Below, piece after piece: positions 9,536 to 18,204 of a stretch of DNA of 64,000 nt. The stretch is taken from NCBI GenBank assembly GCA_021498095.1, contig JAIZWK010000001.1:1262337-1326336 (forward strand), written 5' to 3'. The notes under the pieces were generated by a model. The model had not been told where the DNA came from. It saw only the letters and a list, made by a program, of their open reading frames with translations, and did not search any database. Source of the DNA: Candidatus Harpocratesius repetitus (GTDB lineage Archaea; Asgardarchaeota; Lokiarchaeia; Sigyniarchaeales; Promethearchaeaceae). Within the stretch, counting starts at the first letter, position 1. Each line of letters begins with the position of its first letter. The position numbers and the translations under genes are program-made.

Positions 9536-10459
9536 ATGAACCAGAAAAAATTCTTGTTTATCTGTGCCCATCCTGATGATTTGGAATTTAACATTGGTTA
9601 TCTAATATTCTGCTTGGGGCATAAAAATATCAAGGGAATTGGAAAAGAATTTATCTTTTCGATTAAAAAAGGATATCCTTCTCCTGCTCAACGCAGTGTT
9701 TCTGTTCGAATTATTAGTATGACTCGGGGAGAAATGAGTGATTATACTTTAATAACCAAATCCACAAAAAGGGCCGCAGAAGTTAGAACTGCTGAATTAA
9801 TCAAAGCTATGAATTATCTTGGAATATCAGAGAATGAAATTTCTTTTCTCGGATGTTTTGATGGTGATATTCGAGTTACAGATCGAAATATTGAGAAGCT
9901 TAAGAGAGAGATAATTACATTTCAACCAGATTATGTAATTGCTCCTGAACCAGTATTTACATGGTATTTCCATCAAGATCACCGAAAAACGGGTAAAATC
10001 GCTTATTGGGCAATCCAACGCCTGATTTCTGAAAGAAAAAATCCTAAAAAGATTTTAAAATCCTCAAATGTTGACAAAATTCCCGCTTTATATTTTTATT
10101 CTTCTTTATTTCATCATTTCTACTTTCCTAAGTATCCTTCATTTCAAATTTCTGTCAATAATGCTCTTCAAGCGCATTATTCCCAGAAAGAATTATTATT
10201 TGGGAAAGGTGTTAAAATGGATAAAATTACTACCACTATACATGGATGGCATGTTTCCAATCATAAATATGCTCAAGCATTGAGACGTCAATTCATTTCT
10301 GGACGAGATCCGCTTTCAGCTAAATTTAAGCTTGATAAAAAGAATACTTTATGGAGAAAATTATTATACATTTTAGGTGTAAAAATAGTTTATTCTTATA
10401 CTATTCCAGAATTGGAAAGTAAACGTAAATTTTTTGATGGGACCTTACCGCCATCATAA
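9536..10459 (+). CDS. PIG-L/LmbE family N-deacetylase
   Basis: About 307 residues from the ATG at 9536 (a TTG at 9500 would add 12 residues). The zinc-binding AHPDDLEF motif is at the very N-terminus after a single beta strand (KKFLFIC), as in all PIG-L deacetylases. The later FHQDHRKTG (about residue 150) supplies the third metal-ligand histidine. Family members remove acetyl groups from GlcNAc-type sugars, as in GPI, mycothiol or bacillithiol pathways; the substrate here is unknown. The gene is inserted between the two palindrome-bearing promoters but is not itself preceded by a good palindrome in its own orientation. Confidence 0.85.
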   Translation: MNQKKFLFICAHPDDLEFNIGYLIFCLGHKNIKGIGKEFIFSIKKGYPSPAQRSVSVRIISMTRGEMSDYTLITKSTKRAAEVRTAELIKAMNYLGISENEISFLGCFDGDIRVTDRNIEKLKREIITFQPDYVIAPEPVFTWYFHQDHRKTGKIAYWAIQRLISERKNPKKILKSSNVDKIPALYFYSSLFHHFYFPKYPSFQISVNNALQAHYSQKELLFGKGVKMDKITTTIHGWHVSNHKYAQALRRQFISGRDPLSAKFKLDKKNTLWRKLLYILGVKIVYSYTIPELESKRKFFDGTLPPS

Positions 10460-10540
10460 TTTTTATTCAAATTTACTCTCCACCGTTCATTTTCCTTTTT
10501 TCATTCCTTTTACATTTTTTGCTTTCAGATCAATAACAAA

Positions 10541-10555
10541 GACTTTAAATATATG
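10541..10555 (+). promoter_or_regulatory. TATA-like promoter element for the DUF5320 gene
   Basis: GACTTTAAATATATG is a good archaeal TATA-box candidate with purine-rich sequence just upstream. A transcription start about 25 bp downstream would fall near 10575-10580, at the left edge of palindrome B, so a bound regulator there would block initiation. Confidence 0.4.
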
Positions 10556-10575
10556 GAATGAGTTTAGTCACTTAG

Positions 10576-10595
10576 TTATGAATAATTATTCATAA
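10576..10595. promoter_or_regulatory. Palindromic operator candidate B
   Basis: TTATGAATAATTATTCATAA has 9-bp perfect arms. It is the same palindrome as at 9421-9440 apart from the central bases. It lies 27-46 bp upstream of the DUF5320 ATG and just downstream of a TATA-like element, a classical repressor position in archaea. Confidence 0.6.
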
Positions 10596-10621
10596 ATATT
10601 TAAATAAAAAAAGTGATTAAT

Positions 10622-10987
10622 ATGCCCTACGGAGACAGAACAGGTCCTAATGGATTAGGTCCTCGAACAGGTCGAGGATTAGGTTTTTGTAATGGCTACC
10701 CACAACCGGGATATGCAAATCCGGTTGGATATCCTCCATATTCGCAACGAGGTTTTGGTCGAGGCGGAGGTTATGGTCGAGGTGGTGGATGGGGAAGAGG
10801 TGGAGGTTATGGTCGAGGTTATCGACACTGGGCTCCTATATATGATGTCTATCCTCCAATTTATCCTCCAACTTCAATTTCTCCTGAAGATCAAAAGAAA
10901 ACCTATGAACTTTATGTTCAAAATCTTGAAAAACAACTTAACGATGCAAAAAAACATTTAGAAAATTTTGAAAAAGATAATGAATAA
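10622..10987 (+). CDS. DUF5320 family Gly/Arg/Tyr-rich protein
   Basis: 121 residues from the ATG at 10622 (GTG at 10613 is also open). The start MPYGDRTGPNGLGPRTGRG is the family's fixed N-terminal signature. The middle is a disordered run of RGGGYGRGGGWGRG-type repeats, and the C-terminal 35 residues form an amphipathic coiled coil (KTYELYVQNLEKQLNDAKKH). Members of this family usually sit beside NifX-like and MinD/ferredoxin genes, as here. The function is not known. The shared operator says that it is co-regulated with the NifX/MinD run. Confidence 0.8.
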   Translation: MPYGDRTGPNGLGPRTGRGLGFCNGYPQPGYANPVGYPPYSQRGFGRGGGYGRGGGWGRGGGYGRGYRHWAPIYDVYPPIYPPTSISPEDQKKTYELYVQNLEKQLNDAKKHLENFEKDNE

Positions 10988-11058
10988 AAAGTCGAGAAAA
11001 ATTTCCAAAATGCTGATATAATAACACCTCATTATGCAAAAAATTCTTTTTTTTTTAG

Positions 11059-11086
11059 AGTATGCATTAAATTGCATACTTTTTTT
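11059..11086 (+). terminator. Hairpin plus T-run terminator of the DUF5320 gene
   Basis: AGTATGCA and TGCATACT form a perfect 8-bp stem with a 6-nt loop (TTAAAT), followed by a run of seven T. It lies 72 bp after the DUF5320 stop and before the convergent Lrp-like gene. Archaeal termination mainly needs the T-run; the hairpin makes this an unusually clear bacterial-style site. Confidence 0.55.
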
Positions 11087-11129
11087 CTTCTTTTTGTGTT
11101 CTTTCCTACATTATTTTTTCTTATTTATA

Positions 11130-11720
11130 TCACATTAAATTTAATTCTTCAGGTGATCTAACTCCTGCTCTTTTTCTGTCTGCTGCACAAACAGGATTCC
11201 CTTTACAAGGATCATCAGTATTTACCAAAGATTCAACTGTTAGGTTAAGTGGAAAGATTATTGGACTCGCCATAGAAGTAACCAAATCCATTTGAATTCG
11301 AAATACATAAGGTTTGTTACGAAAATGTCTATCCATAACAGCATCTAAATGTTTTAAGTTTCGAGAAGCCATAAAAAGAGTCATATTATAATCTCCTGTG
11401 CTTTTAATTGCATTTATAACAAAAGGGCAATATTCACATAATTCCATTATATCTTCTGGACGAGTAGTTTTTAGATTAACACGTATTAAGTTCAGTTCTG
11501 GAATTTGTTGAAAATTTACACCAATTTGTGTGGCAATTAATCCTCTTTCGGCTAATTTTTTAATGCGAGCGCCAATGGCTGGTTGGGATAATCCTAAGAT
11601 TTCAGCGATTTTGGAATGTGTTATCGAAGGATCATGTTGCAATTGGTCTATTATGGCTTTGTCAGTTGAATCAATATTAAAATTCTTTTTCATTACCTTC
11701 AAGAATACGTGTGCTGACAT
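11130..11720 (-). CDS. Lrp/AsnC family transcriptional regulator
   Basis: 196 residues. The N-terminal winged helix reads STDKAIIDQLQHDPSITHSK and SQPAIGARIKKLAERGLI (about residues 17-60), then an alpha/beta RAM-like effector region. The C-terminal 40 residues are unusual for Lrp, with DDPCKGNPVC giving two Cys that might sense redox or metal. It is divergently transcribed from the second DUF134 gene and convergent with DUF5320, so it may belong to the same regulon. Confidence 0.8.
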   Translation of the reverse strand: MSAHVFLKVMKKNFNIDSTDKAIIDQLQHDPSITHSKIAEILGLSQPAIGARIKKLAERGLIATQIGVNFQQIPELNLIRVNLKTTRPEDIMELCEYCPFVINAIKSTGDYNMTLFMASRNLKHLDAVMDRHFRNKPYVFRIQMDLVTSMASPIIFPLNLTVESLVNTDDPCKGNPVCAADRKRAGVRSPEELNLM

Positions 11721-11823
11721 TATATTTTATCTTTTCTTTTCCTATATAATGAAATCAAAAATATTTTCTAATTTCGTTAATTTTCATTTTCAACAGTTTA
11801 TTAAAGAGAATCATACTGTATGT

Positions 11824-11869
11824 ATTGAAGAATGATCAAAAAATCTGATGATCAAGTATAATCTTCAAT
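11824..11869. promoter_or_regulatory. Inverted repeat in front of the second DUF134 gene
   Basis: ATTGAAGA (11824-11831) and TCTTCAAT (11862-11869) are perfect 8-bp arms. Two TGATCA hexamers (11833-11838 and 11849-11854) lie between them. The element ends just before the AGGAGG of the DUF134 gene, so it could be an operator or a leader hairpin that affects translation. Confidence 0.35.
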
Positions 11870-11887
11870 GTGTTTAGGAGGGTTTTA

Positions 11888-12658
11888 ATGGGACGTCCCC
11901 ACAAATATCGCAAAATTTCAAATATTGTGCCGAAATTTAATAATTACCATCCAAAAGGAATAAATTCTCAAGATGTTAATCAAATTTTTCTTAGTATGGA
12001 GGAATTTGAAGCCCTTCGACTTCGTTATTATGAAGATCTTAAACAAACTGATGCAGCTCAAAAAATGCAAATTTCACAGACTACATTTTCAAGAATTCTA
12101 TCTAAAGCTTATAGAAAGATAACAAAAGCTTTAGTTGAAGGGTATGGAATTGCAATACAAACAGAAATCATGCCTCTACCAATTAAACCTGTTCAACCTA
12201 TTTCATCTATTCCTCCTCGGTATGGTCGCCGTAGACATGGGCGTGCTTTTCATAGTATTGAGGACTTTCCGCAAAGGGGGGGTTCAAAACATCTTGGTAA
12301 TAATTCATTTAAAATGGATCAAGATAAATCTTTTCAACTGGATCAATCACCAAATTGGATTCCACGACCGACAGATCCAAAAAGTCAAGAAAGGCAGGTA
12401 ATTGTTTTTAAAGGTTGGGGATGTTTGAATTGTGGGTTTGTTTTTCAAACTTCGTCGCAATCTGATGAAAATTTGAAAGAAAGAAATGATAAAAAAGTGG
12501 GTGAATTCGCTGAAGAAAGAAACTATAAAGATCATAAAGACCTTGAAAAGAAAGAAATTTCTTCTTCCCAATCAAACACAACTAAGCAAAAACCAATATG
12601 TCCGAAATGTAACTCAAAAAAAACATATCAATTAATCAAAAAATTATCTCCTGATTGA
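11888..12658 (+). CDS. DUF134 family HTH regulator with long linker and split zinc ribbon
   Basis: 256 residues. The start is the ATG at 11888, fixed by AGGAGG at 11876-11881. The DUF134 core is MEEFEALRLRYYEDL followed by QTDAAQKMQISQTTFSRIL. An unstructured Pro/Arg/Ser-rich linker of about 80 residues follows. The zinc ribbon is split: CLNC and CPKC are separated by roughly 55 residues, including a charged insert, against about 15 in the paralogue at 5857-6282. It is probably a DNA-binding regulator of the NifX/MinD/DUF5320 genes; the split ribbon may alter metal binding. Confidence 0.8.
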   Translation: MGRPHKYRKISNIVPKFNNYHPKGINSQDVNQIFLSMEEFEALRLRYYEDLKQTDAAQKMQISQTTFSRILSKAYRKITKALVEGYGIAIQTEIMPLPIKPVQPISSIPPRYGRRRHGRAFHSIEDFPQRGGSKHLGNNSFKMDQDKSFQLDQSPNWIPRPTDPKSQERQVIVFKGWGCLNCGFVFQTSSQSDENLKERNDKKVGEFAEERNYKDHKDLEKKEISSSQSNTTKQKPICPKCNSKKTYQLIKKLSPD

Positions 12659-12774
12659 TATCAGTAATTAAAAGTCGTTAGTAATACAGAATTAGTTTTA
12701 TCATTATTTCATAAATGAAAAAATAGCATAATTTTATGTGAAATAATAAATTAAGCTACAAGAAGGAATCCTTA

Positions 12775-13686
12775 ATGGAGAGCTCTGAAAAAATAAGTTC
12801 ACAAAAACAAACATCACTAATTTCTCATCCTTTTCAAAATGAGGGTCTAAGTCAAGAATTATTTGATTTTTTTAGTAATCAGCCAGTATCTCTGTCTTCT
12901 TCAGAACTTATTGATTCTTTCAACAAATTCTCTTCACTTCCCAAACATTGGTCTGGCCGAAAATTAAAACAATTTTTAACAGGAGAGGGCTTTTTACGAT
13001 ATACACGCGCAAATCCAAAGGGATATTATTTAAATATTAAAGAAATTCAAGAAACCTATCTTAAAGAATCGAATTTATTGCTAAAAGAATCAGAAAAATC
13101 AACTTCTGAAAAAATAATAAATTCATTAGCAAATAATCCACCTGAAACAAATAAAAAAACGCATAGATCTCATTCATTTTCGTCCCAAGAATCTATAAAT
13201 GATATTTTGGATACGATTCCTGATTTCCCACAATATCTTTTGGCAAGAATGCCAAAAAAAGCGCGTTATGCATTTCGTTTAGGTGTAGCTCAAATTAATT
13301 CTTTATCGATAAGTAAATTAGATCATATGATTGAATATTTAACAGCTGCAAAAATGTTTTTTGATACTACTTATTCCAATGAAGGAGAATTAGTTAAGGC
13401 AATTAATGATAAAATAAGATATATGTCAGAAATTTCCGAAATGCGCCATTCTGAATCCATTCAAAGGGAATTTCAAAAAATATTCTATTCCCTATATTCT
13501 AAAGGAAAATTCTCATCAATTATTCAAAATTGGGGTGTAAAATATGGATTGGATGGGTGTGCTTTTCGATGTTGGAAAAAAATGGGAAAAAAAGCCAAAA
13601 AAATACCTATTTCGGATTATGCTCTTAGGAAAATGATTGCAGAAGTATTAAAAGAAAAATTTCCAGATAAATTAAAAGAGAAGTAG
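12775..13686 (+). CDS. Protein of unknown function, possible DNA-binding
   Basis: 303 residues that I do not recognise. Residues about 25-90 resemble a winged-helix-like segment (LSQELFDFFSN, then HWSGRKLKQFLTGEGFLRY). A Ser/Glu/Lys-rich linker follows, then a helical domain beginning DTIPDFPQYLLARMPKKARYA. The C-terminus is very basic (CWKKMGKKAKKIP). An SD-like AAGGA precedes the ATG. It is 14 bp upstream of the M24 peptidase gene and probably co-transcribed with it. Confidence 0.55.
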   Translation: MESSEKISSQKQTSLISHPFQNEGLSQELFDFFSNQPVSLSSSELIDSFNKFSSLPKHWSGRKLKQFLTGEGFLRYTRANPKGYYLNIKEIQETYLKESNLLLKESEKSTSEKIINSLANNPPETNKKTHRSHSFSSQESINDILDTIPDFPQYLLARMPKKARYAFRLGVAQINSLSISKLDHMIEYLTAAKMFFDTTYSNEGELVKAINDKIRYMSEISEMRHSESIQREFQKIFYSLYSKGKFSSIIQNWGVKYGLDGCAFRCWKKMGKKAKKIPISDYALRKMIAEVLKEKFPDKLKEK

Positions 13687-13700
13687 AATTAACTCATTTT

Positions 13701-14921
13701 ATGAGCCAAATACATGATCTTCGCATTAAATCCATTCAAAAATCCCTTCAAACAATTAAATTAGATGGAAAAGACATCCATGGTTGGTTATTATACGATT
13801 TTCATAATAGGGATCCTATTGCATATCGAATTTTACAATTAAATGAAAATAATTTTCATTCGAGAAGATGGTATTATTTTATTCCATCAAATGGGTTGCC
13901 CCAAAAATTGGTTAGTGCTGTAGAACTAGGAGCTTTAGATGATCTTCCTGGTAAAAAATCAGTTTATCGTTCTTTATCAGAACAGAAAGATTTTCTTCAC
14001 CAAATTCTTCCCAAGGGAAGTAACATTTTGATGAATTATTCACCTATGAATGACGTACCTTACGTTTCAATGCTGGATGCAGGAACATTTGAGTTAATTC
14101 AAAGTTTTGGCTGCAATATTCATTCTGCACAAGATTTAATCCAAGAATTCGAAGGATTAGTTGATGAGAAAGCATTTGAAACACATCAACGCGCCTCAAA
14201 AATTATGCATGAGATAATGGAATCAGCATTTAAAGAAATTGGACGCCGTATTAGTGAAGGTCGGCGATGTCGAGAGGTGGATATTCAGCATTTTATTCGA
14301 GAAAGCTATAAAAAAAATAATCTGATTACAGTGGGTAGCCCTGAGGTGGCAATTAATCAAAATGCCGCAGATCCTCATTATAGTCCATCAAGAGAAGGCC
14401 CAAATATAAAGAAAGGTGATTTGGTCCTTATTGATTCATGGGCTAAATTCGATGAACCCGGTGCTGTTTATTATGATCATACTTGGATGGCGTATATAGG
14501 TGAAGAAATTCCTTCTCGCATTCAAGAAATATGGGAAATCGTATGTAAAGCTCGAGATACAGCAGTTGCATTTGAGCGAGATAAAATTGAAAATGGGCAG
14601 CCTTGTTATGGATGGGAAATTGATCATGCATGCCGTAAAGTTATTGATGATGCGGGTTATGGTGATTTTTTTGTTCATCGAACCGGTCATTCTATTGGGC
14701 AAGAAGTTCATGGGAATGCAGTTCATATCGATGGATTAGAAACACATGATACCCGGCAGGTGGTTCCTTTAATTCTTCATTCTATTGAACCGGGGATTTA
14801 TCTTATGGATGAAAAGATCGGAATTCGCTCAGAAATAGATGTATATATCGATTCAAATAGACGCGTTATAGTTACAGGACCTATCCAGAATGAAATTGTA
14901 AAAATTCTGCCTCGAAAATGA
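13701..14921 (+). CDS. M24 family metallopeptidase, Xaa-Pro aminopeptidase-like
   Basis: 406 residues. An N-terminal creatinase-like domain (about 1-165) precedes the pita-bread catalytic domain. Metal ligands are visible in order: Asp in LVLIDSWAKF, Asp in VYYDHTWMAY, His in HRTGHSIGQEVHG, Glu in HSIEPGIYL and Glu in IRSEIDVYI. This is the full DDHEE set of dinuclear M24 enzymes. It likely removes an N-terminal residue before proline, or cleaves a dipeptide, in the cytosol. It follows an unknown gene by 14 bp. Confidence 0.88.
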   Translation: MSQIHDLRIKSIQKSLQTIKLDGKDIHGWLLYDFHNRDPIAYRILQLNENNFHSRRWYYFIPSNGLPQKLVSAVELGALDDLPGKKSVYRSLSEQKDFLHQILPKGSNILMNYSPMNDVPYVSMLDAGTFELIQSFGCNIHSAQDLIQEFEGLVDEKAFETHQRASKIMHEIMESAFKEIGRRISEGRRCREVDIQHFIRESYKKNNLITVGSPEVAINQNAADPHYSPSREGPNIKKGDLVLIDSWAKFDEPGAVYYDHTWMAYIGEEIPSRIQEIWEIVCKARDTAVAFERDKIENGQPCYGWEIDHACRKVIDDAGYGDFFVHRTGHSIGQEVHGNAVHIDGLETHDTRQVVPLILHSIEPGIYLMDEKIGIRSEIDVYIDSNRRVIVTGPIQNEIVKILPRK

Positions 14922-15022
14922 ACATGCAGTAATCTTTTCCTTTCAATTTTTTTTTTGGAATAGAAATTAGTATATTTTTTATGTTACTTGAAATAATTGA
15001 TATCTGATTAAAATGCAATTTG

Positions 15023-15410
15023 GGCTATTTCTAATAACGAAGGATCAATTCATTGACACCTCGGTTTGATTTTTTTTCCCCCAATTTTCGTTTAATTGAA
15101 ATAATCGTTTAATTCCTGAATTATTCCACTCATTAAAGAGAATTTTTGGGCTAAATCGGTGCGGAACAATGATAATTTCTAAGATTTCTGGGTTATTTCT
15201 TGCGATAATAAATGTCCGAAGTCGCTGTTCTAAACCTTCAGCTGTTTTAGGACCAAATAAATGAACACGAGACTCAATCACACTATTTATATTCTCCACC
15301 AGATTATTTGATATAACTTTTGCAACAAATAGTCTTATATTTCCCCTATGCAACAGTAACTGCGAGAGCACATTTTTTACCAGTTTGAGAGTATTATAAA
15401 AAATATCAAT
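15023..15410 (-). repeat. Truncated copy of the 55-kb insertion element
   Basis: Read on the minus strand, this 388-bp segment matches 55226-55612 base for base over most of its length, including the right terminus ending in GAAGGATCAATT-type sequence (15030-15053 on the plus strand). The matching left terminal repeat is absent, so the copy is truncated or decayed at its 15410 end. No target duplication is evident. Confidence 0.7.
15045..15371 (-). pseudogene. Transposase C-terminal remnant (copy 1)
   Basis: A 108-residue reading frame matching the frame at 55226-55582: both share RLFV..KV, VHL..PKT.EGLEQR and HRFSPKILFNEWNN. NNLVENIN fits the Nxx-E-xxN motif that carries the last acidic residue of many DDE transposases, so this is probably the C-terminal third of such an enzyme. 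There is no upstream catalytic domain, so it is non-functional on its own. The exact IS family is not identified; the assignment is by inference. Confidence 0.55.
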
Positions 15411-15624
15411 ATCGTTTAATCTTAAAATGCTTAGCGAAAATAATTAAATGAAGTAGTAAATACTCAGTATGTTTAAAAAATAGAAGTTATTTCTTCAAGT
15501 ATTTTTTTTTGATATTTTCATTTGAAGATATTCGAAAATGATTGTTTTCTATCTTCTATGAACTTGGAAGACTTAAAATCAAATTGTTTTTATGGAATTT
15601 GATCTTATTGTGTGGTGATTTAAA

Positions 15625-18204
15625 ATGCCTATGGATTATTCAAGTGTAAATAATATAAAACGAAAATATCTAAAGCGGGGAGAATTTGCGCGCCCGGAAA
15701 CAGAGCGGAAATATGCTCCTTCCTTGGAATTTGAACCTACTCACCAAACAATTAATTTGAACTTTGAAATAGCTAAGCAAAAAGCTGAAGGATTTGTAGA
15801 AACTCAATTAACGGCAAAAACTTCTTCTGCTAGTATAATTAAGTATGATGCAATCAATCTTTTTATCAAAAATGTTGAAGGACCAGACGAATGGCATTAT
15901 GATGGAATAGTTTTAACGTGCAAATGGAAAAATCCTCTTTCTAAAGGTGATACAACTTCAACCAAAGTTTTTTATTCCGTAGATCATCCGATCTCAGGGT
16001 TGTATTTCAGTAATCCCGATGAATTTTATCCTGATCGTCCTCGCTATGCTGTTACCGATGTTGAATCTATACGAGCGCGCTATTGGTTGCCATGTGTTGA
16101 TCATTTAAGTGTTCGATGCACACTTGATTTTTTCCTTACCAGCGATAAAGAACATACAATTTTAGCAAATGGAAAGCTTGTTTCTGAAGAAAATCTTCCA
16201 AATGGAAAGAAAATGGTGCATTGGTCCTTGGATTTTCCCTGTCCTAGTTATTTAATCACTTTAGCTGTGGGGGAATTTATTGAATATAAAGATAGAGATG
16301 CTGATACCGGAAAAGGGCATATTCCAGTCGCATATTATACCACAAAGAATTATACTGTTGAAAATTTGGGAAAAAGCTTTTCGGGCACACCTGATTTCAT
16401 TGAATGGATGGTTAAAAAGTTAAATTGTCCTTTAGAATGGCCTAAATATTATCAAATTGCAACTGCTCTTCATGGTGGTGCCATGGAAAATATTTCTTTA
16501 GTAACTTGGGGTGATTTTGCCATTATGGATGAACGAGAAAGAGCCGAATTTAAATGGCTGGTCGATTGGATTAATGTTCATGAACTTTCCCATTCTTGGT
16601 TTGGTGATATGATCGTTTGCAATGATTTCGCTCATGCGTGGTTGAAAGAAAGTTGGGCAACATATGTAGAGAAATTGTATTATGAAGATTCTCAAGGAAT
16701 TGATGCTTATCTCTATGGAATGTATGAAGATCGTTGTGATTATATGAAGGAAAGTGATGAACGTTATGCTCGGCCTATAGTAACCAAAGAATATGAAAGT
16801 TCTTGGGATATGTACGATAAACACCTCTATCCTGGTGGTTCTTTTCGACTTCATATGTTAAGAAATATAATTGGAGATTCTGCTTTTTTCGAAGCAGTAA
16901 GTGATTATTTGAATACATTCAAAGGAAAAACGGTTGAAACTATTGATTTTCAACGCAAATTAGAGTTCCATTCTGGTATGAATTTACAGCCATTTTTTGA
17001 TCAATGGTTATTTTCTCGCGGATATCCTCAATTAAAAGCAGATTTTTCATATGAAGATAAATCTCAATTAGTAAAAATCAGAATCTCTCAAAATCAAGTG
17101 GATGAAAAAGCCAAAATTGGTGTTTTCAAATTTCCATTGGTAATTGAGTGGGAAACTGCAGAGGGTGAGCTTAAACGCCAAACTTTTCAAATTAACGAAA
17201 AAGACCAGACTTGTTACTTTAAATGTGAGCACAAACCACTACGCGTTCAGTTAGATCCTGATTTTCATCTTTTATTTAGTTTGGAGTTTAATCCTGGACA
17301 AGATCTCTTATTGCGACAATTGATGAAAGGAAATTTAATCGGTAGGATCTTTGCGGTTCAAGAATTGGCAAAAATAGGCAATTATCAAGCAATATCGGCA
17401 ATATCAGAACAATATAAAAAAGAAACTTTTTGGGGAATCAAAGTAGAATTCTTGAAATCATTGCTTTCTATAAAGAATTATCATGCAATTGAAAAAGCAG
17501 TTGAGATATTAAGTAATGAGAAAGATCCTCAAACATTATTTCATTCTATCGGGGAATTGGAAGGAAAACGCCATCAAATCATAGTTGATATGATAAAAAG
17601 TTTTATCAATCGTTCTGAATACTATTATCATTCAACAGGAAATGCCCTTAAGGTTCTCGGTAGTCAAAGATCAAAGGAAATGTGGGATTACCTTTCTTCT
17701 TTAACCCTTCCAGCAGATTACAATAATATATTAAAAGGTTATCAGTTTGAAGCAATTGGAAAACTGCGACTTCCTGATTCAGTTGACTATCTAAAGGAAA
17801 AAATAAGATATGGAAAATCTCCAGAGAATATTCGCCGACAAGTTATTAAGGGATTAGTTGATGCTCTCACTTGGGCGAAAAAAGAAATTAAAGAAGAGAT
17901 TTTAGAAATATTCCAAGTGGAAATTGAAAGAGCATTAGATGAAACATTTTTGATACAAATAGCTTTTGCAATTCAGCAATTAAGGTTACCTCGAAGTAAT
18001 TCACTTTTGATTGCACTGAAATCTCGAATTTCAACTCAATTCCATCCACGTTTGGAGAAATTGATTAAATCCTTAGAAAAATCAGAAAATTCTGCAGAAG
18101 CAAGTAAGCAACAGGCTGAAAAGCTCGATAAACTTGAAAAAATGATGGAAAAATTAATATCCCGTGTTGAAATATTAGAGCAAAAGGTTAATCCTGCAAA
18201 ATAA
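15625..18204 (+). CDS. M1 family zinc aminopeptidase with C-terminal helical repeats
   Basis: 859 residues. The M1 exopeptidase motif appears as HGGAMEN at about residue 283. The zinc site HELSHSWFGD is at about 319, with the third ligand Glu 18 residues further on in WLKESWATY. GGSFRLHMLR and a catalytic-tyrosine region follow. After about residue 570 the protein is a helical repeat (HEAT/ERAP1-C-like) domain, and the last 45 residues are a coiled coil (KLDKLEKMMEKLISRVEILEQ). It trims N-terminal amino acids from peptides in the cytosol. The ATG is preceded by GGTGA. Confidence 0.9.
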   Translation: MPMDYSSVNNIKRKYLKRGEFARPETERKYAPSLEFEPTHQTINLNFEIAKQKAEGFVETQLTAKTSSASIIKYDAINLFIKNVEGPDEWHYDGIVLTCKWKNPLSKGDTTSTKVFYSVDHPISGLYFSNPDEFYPDRPRYAVTDVESIRARYWLPCVDHLSVRCTLDFFLTSDKEHTILANGKLVSEENLPNGKKMVHWSLDFPCPSYLITLAVGEFIEYKDRDADTGKGHIPVAYYTTKNYTVENLGKSFSGTPDFIEWMVKKLNCPLEWPKYYQIATALHGGAMENISLVTWGDFAIMDERERAEFKWLVDWINVHELSHSWFGDMIVCNDFAHAWLKESWATYVEKLYYEDSQGIDAYLYGMYEDRCDYMKESDERYARPIVTKEYESSWDMYDKHLYPGGSFRLHMLRNIIGDSAFFEAVSDYLNTFKGKTVETIDFQRKLEFHSGMNLQPFFDQWLFSRGYPQLKADFSYEDKSQLVKIRISQNQVDEKAKIGVFKFPLVIEWETAEGELKRQTFQINEKDQTCYFKCEHKPLRVQLDPDFHLLFSLEFNPGQDLLLRQLMKGNLIGRIFAVQELAKIGNYQAISAISEQYKKETFWGIKVEFLKSLLSIKNYHAIEKAVEILSNEKDPQTLFHSIGELEGKRHQIIVDMIKSFINRSEYYYHSTGNALKVLGSQRSKEMWDYLSSLTLPADYNNILKGYQFEAIGKLRLPDSVDYLKEKIRYGKSPENIRRQVIKGLVDALTWAKKEIKEEILEIFQVEIERALDETFLIQIAFAIQQLRLPRSNSLLIALKSRISTQFHPRLEKLIKSLEKSENSAEASKQQAEKLDKLEKMMEKLISRVEILEQKVNPAK

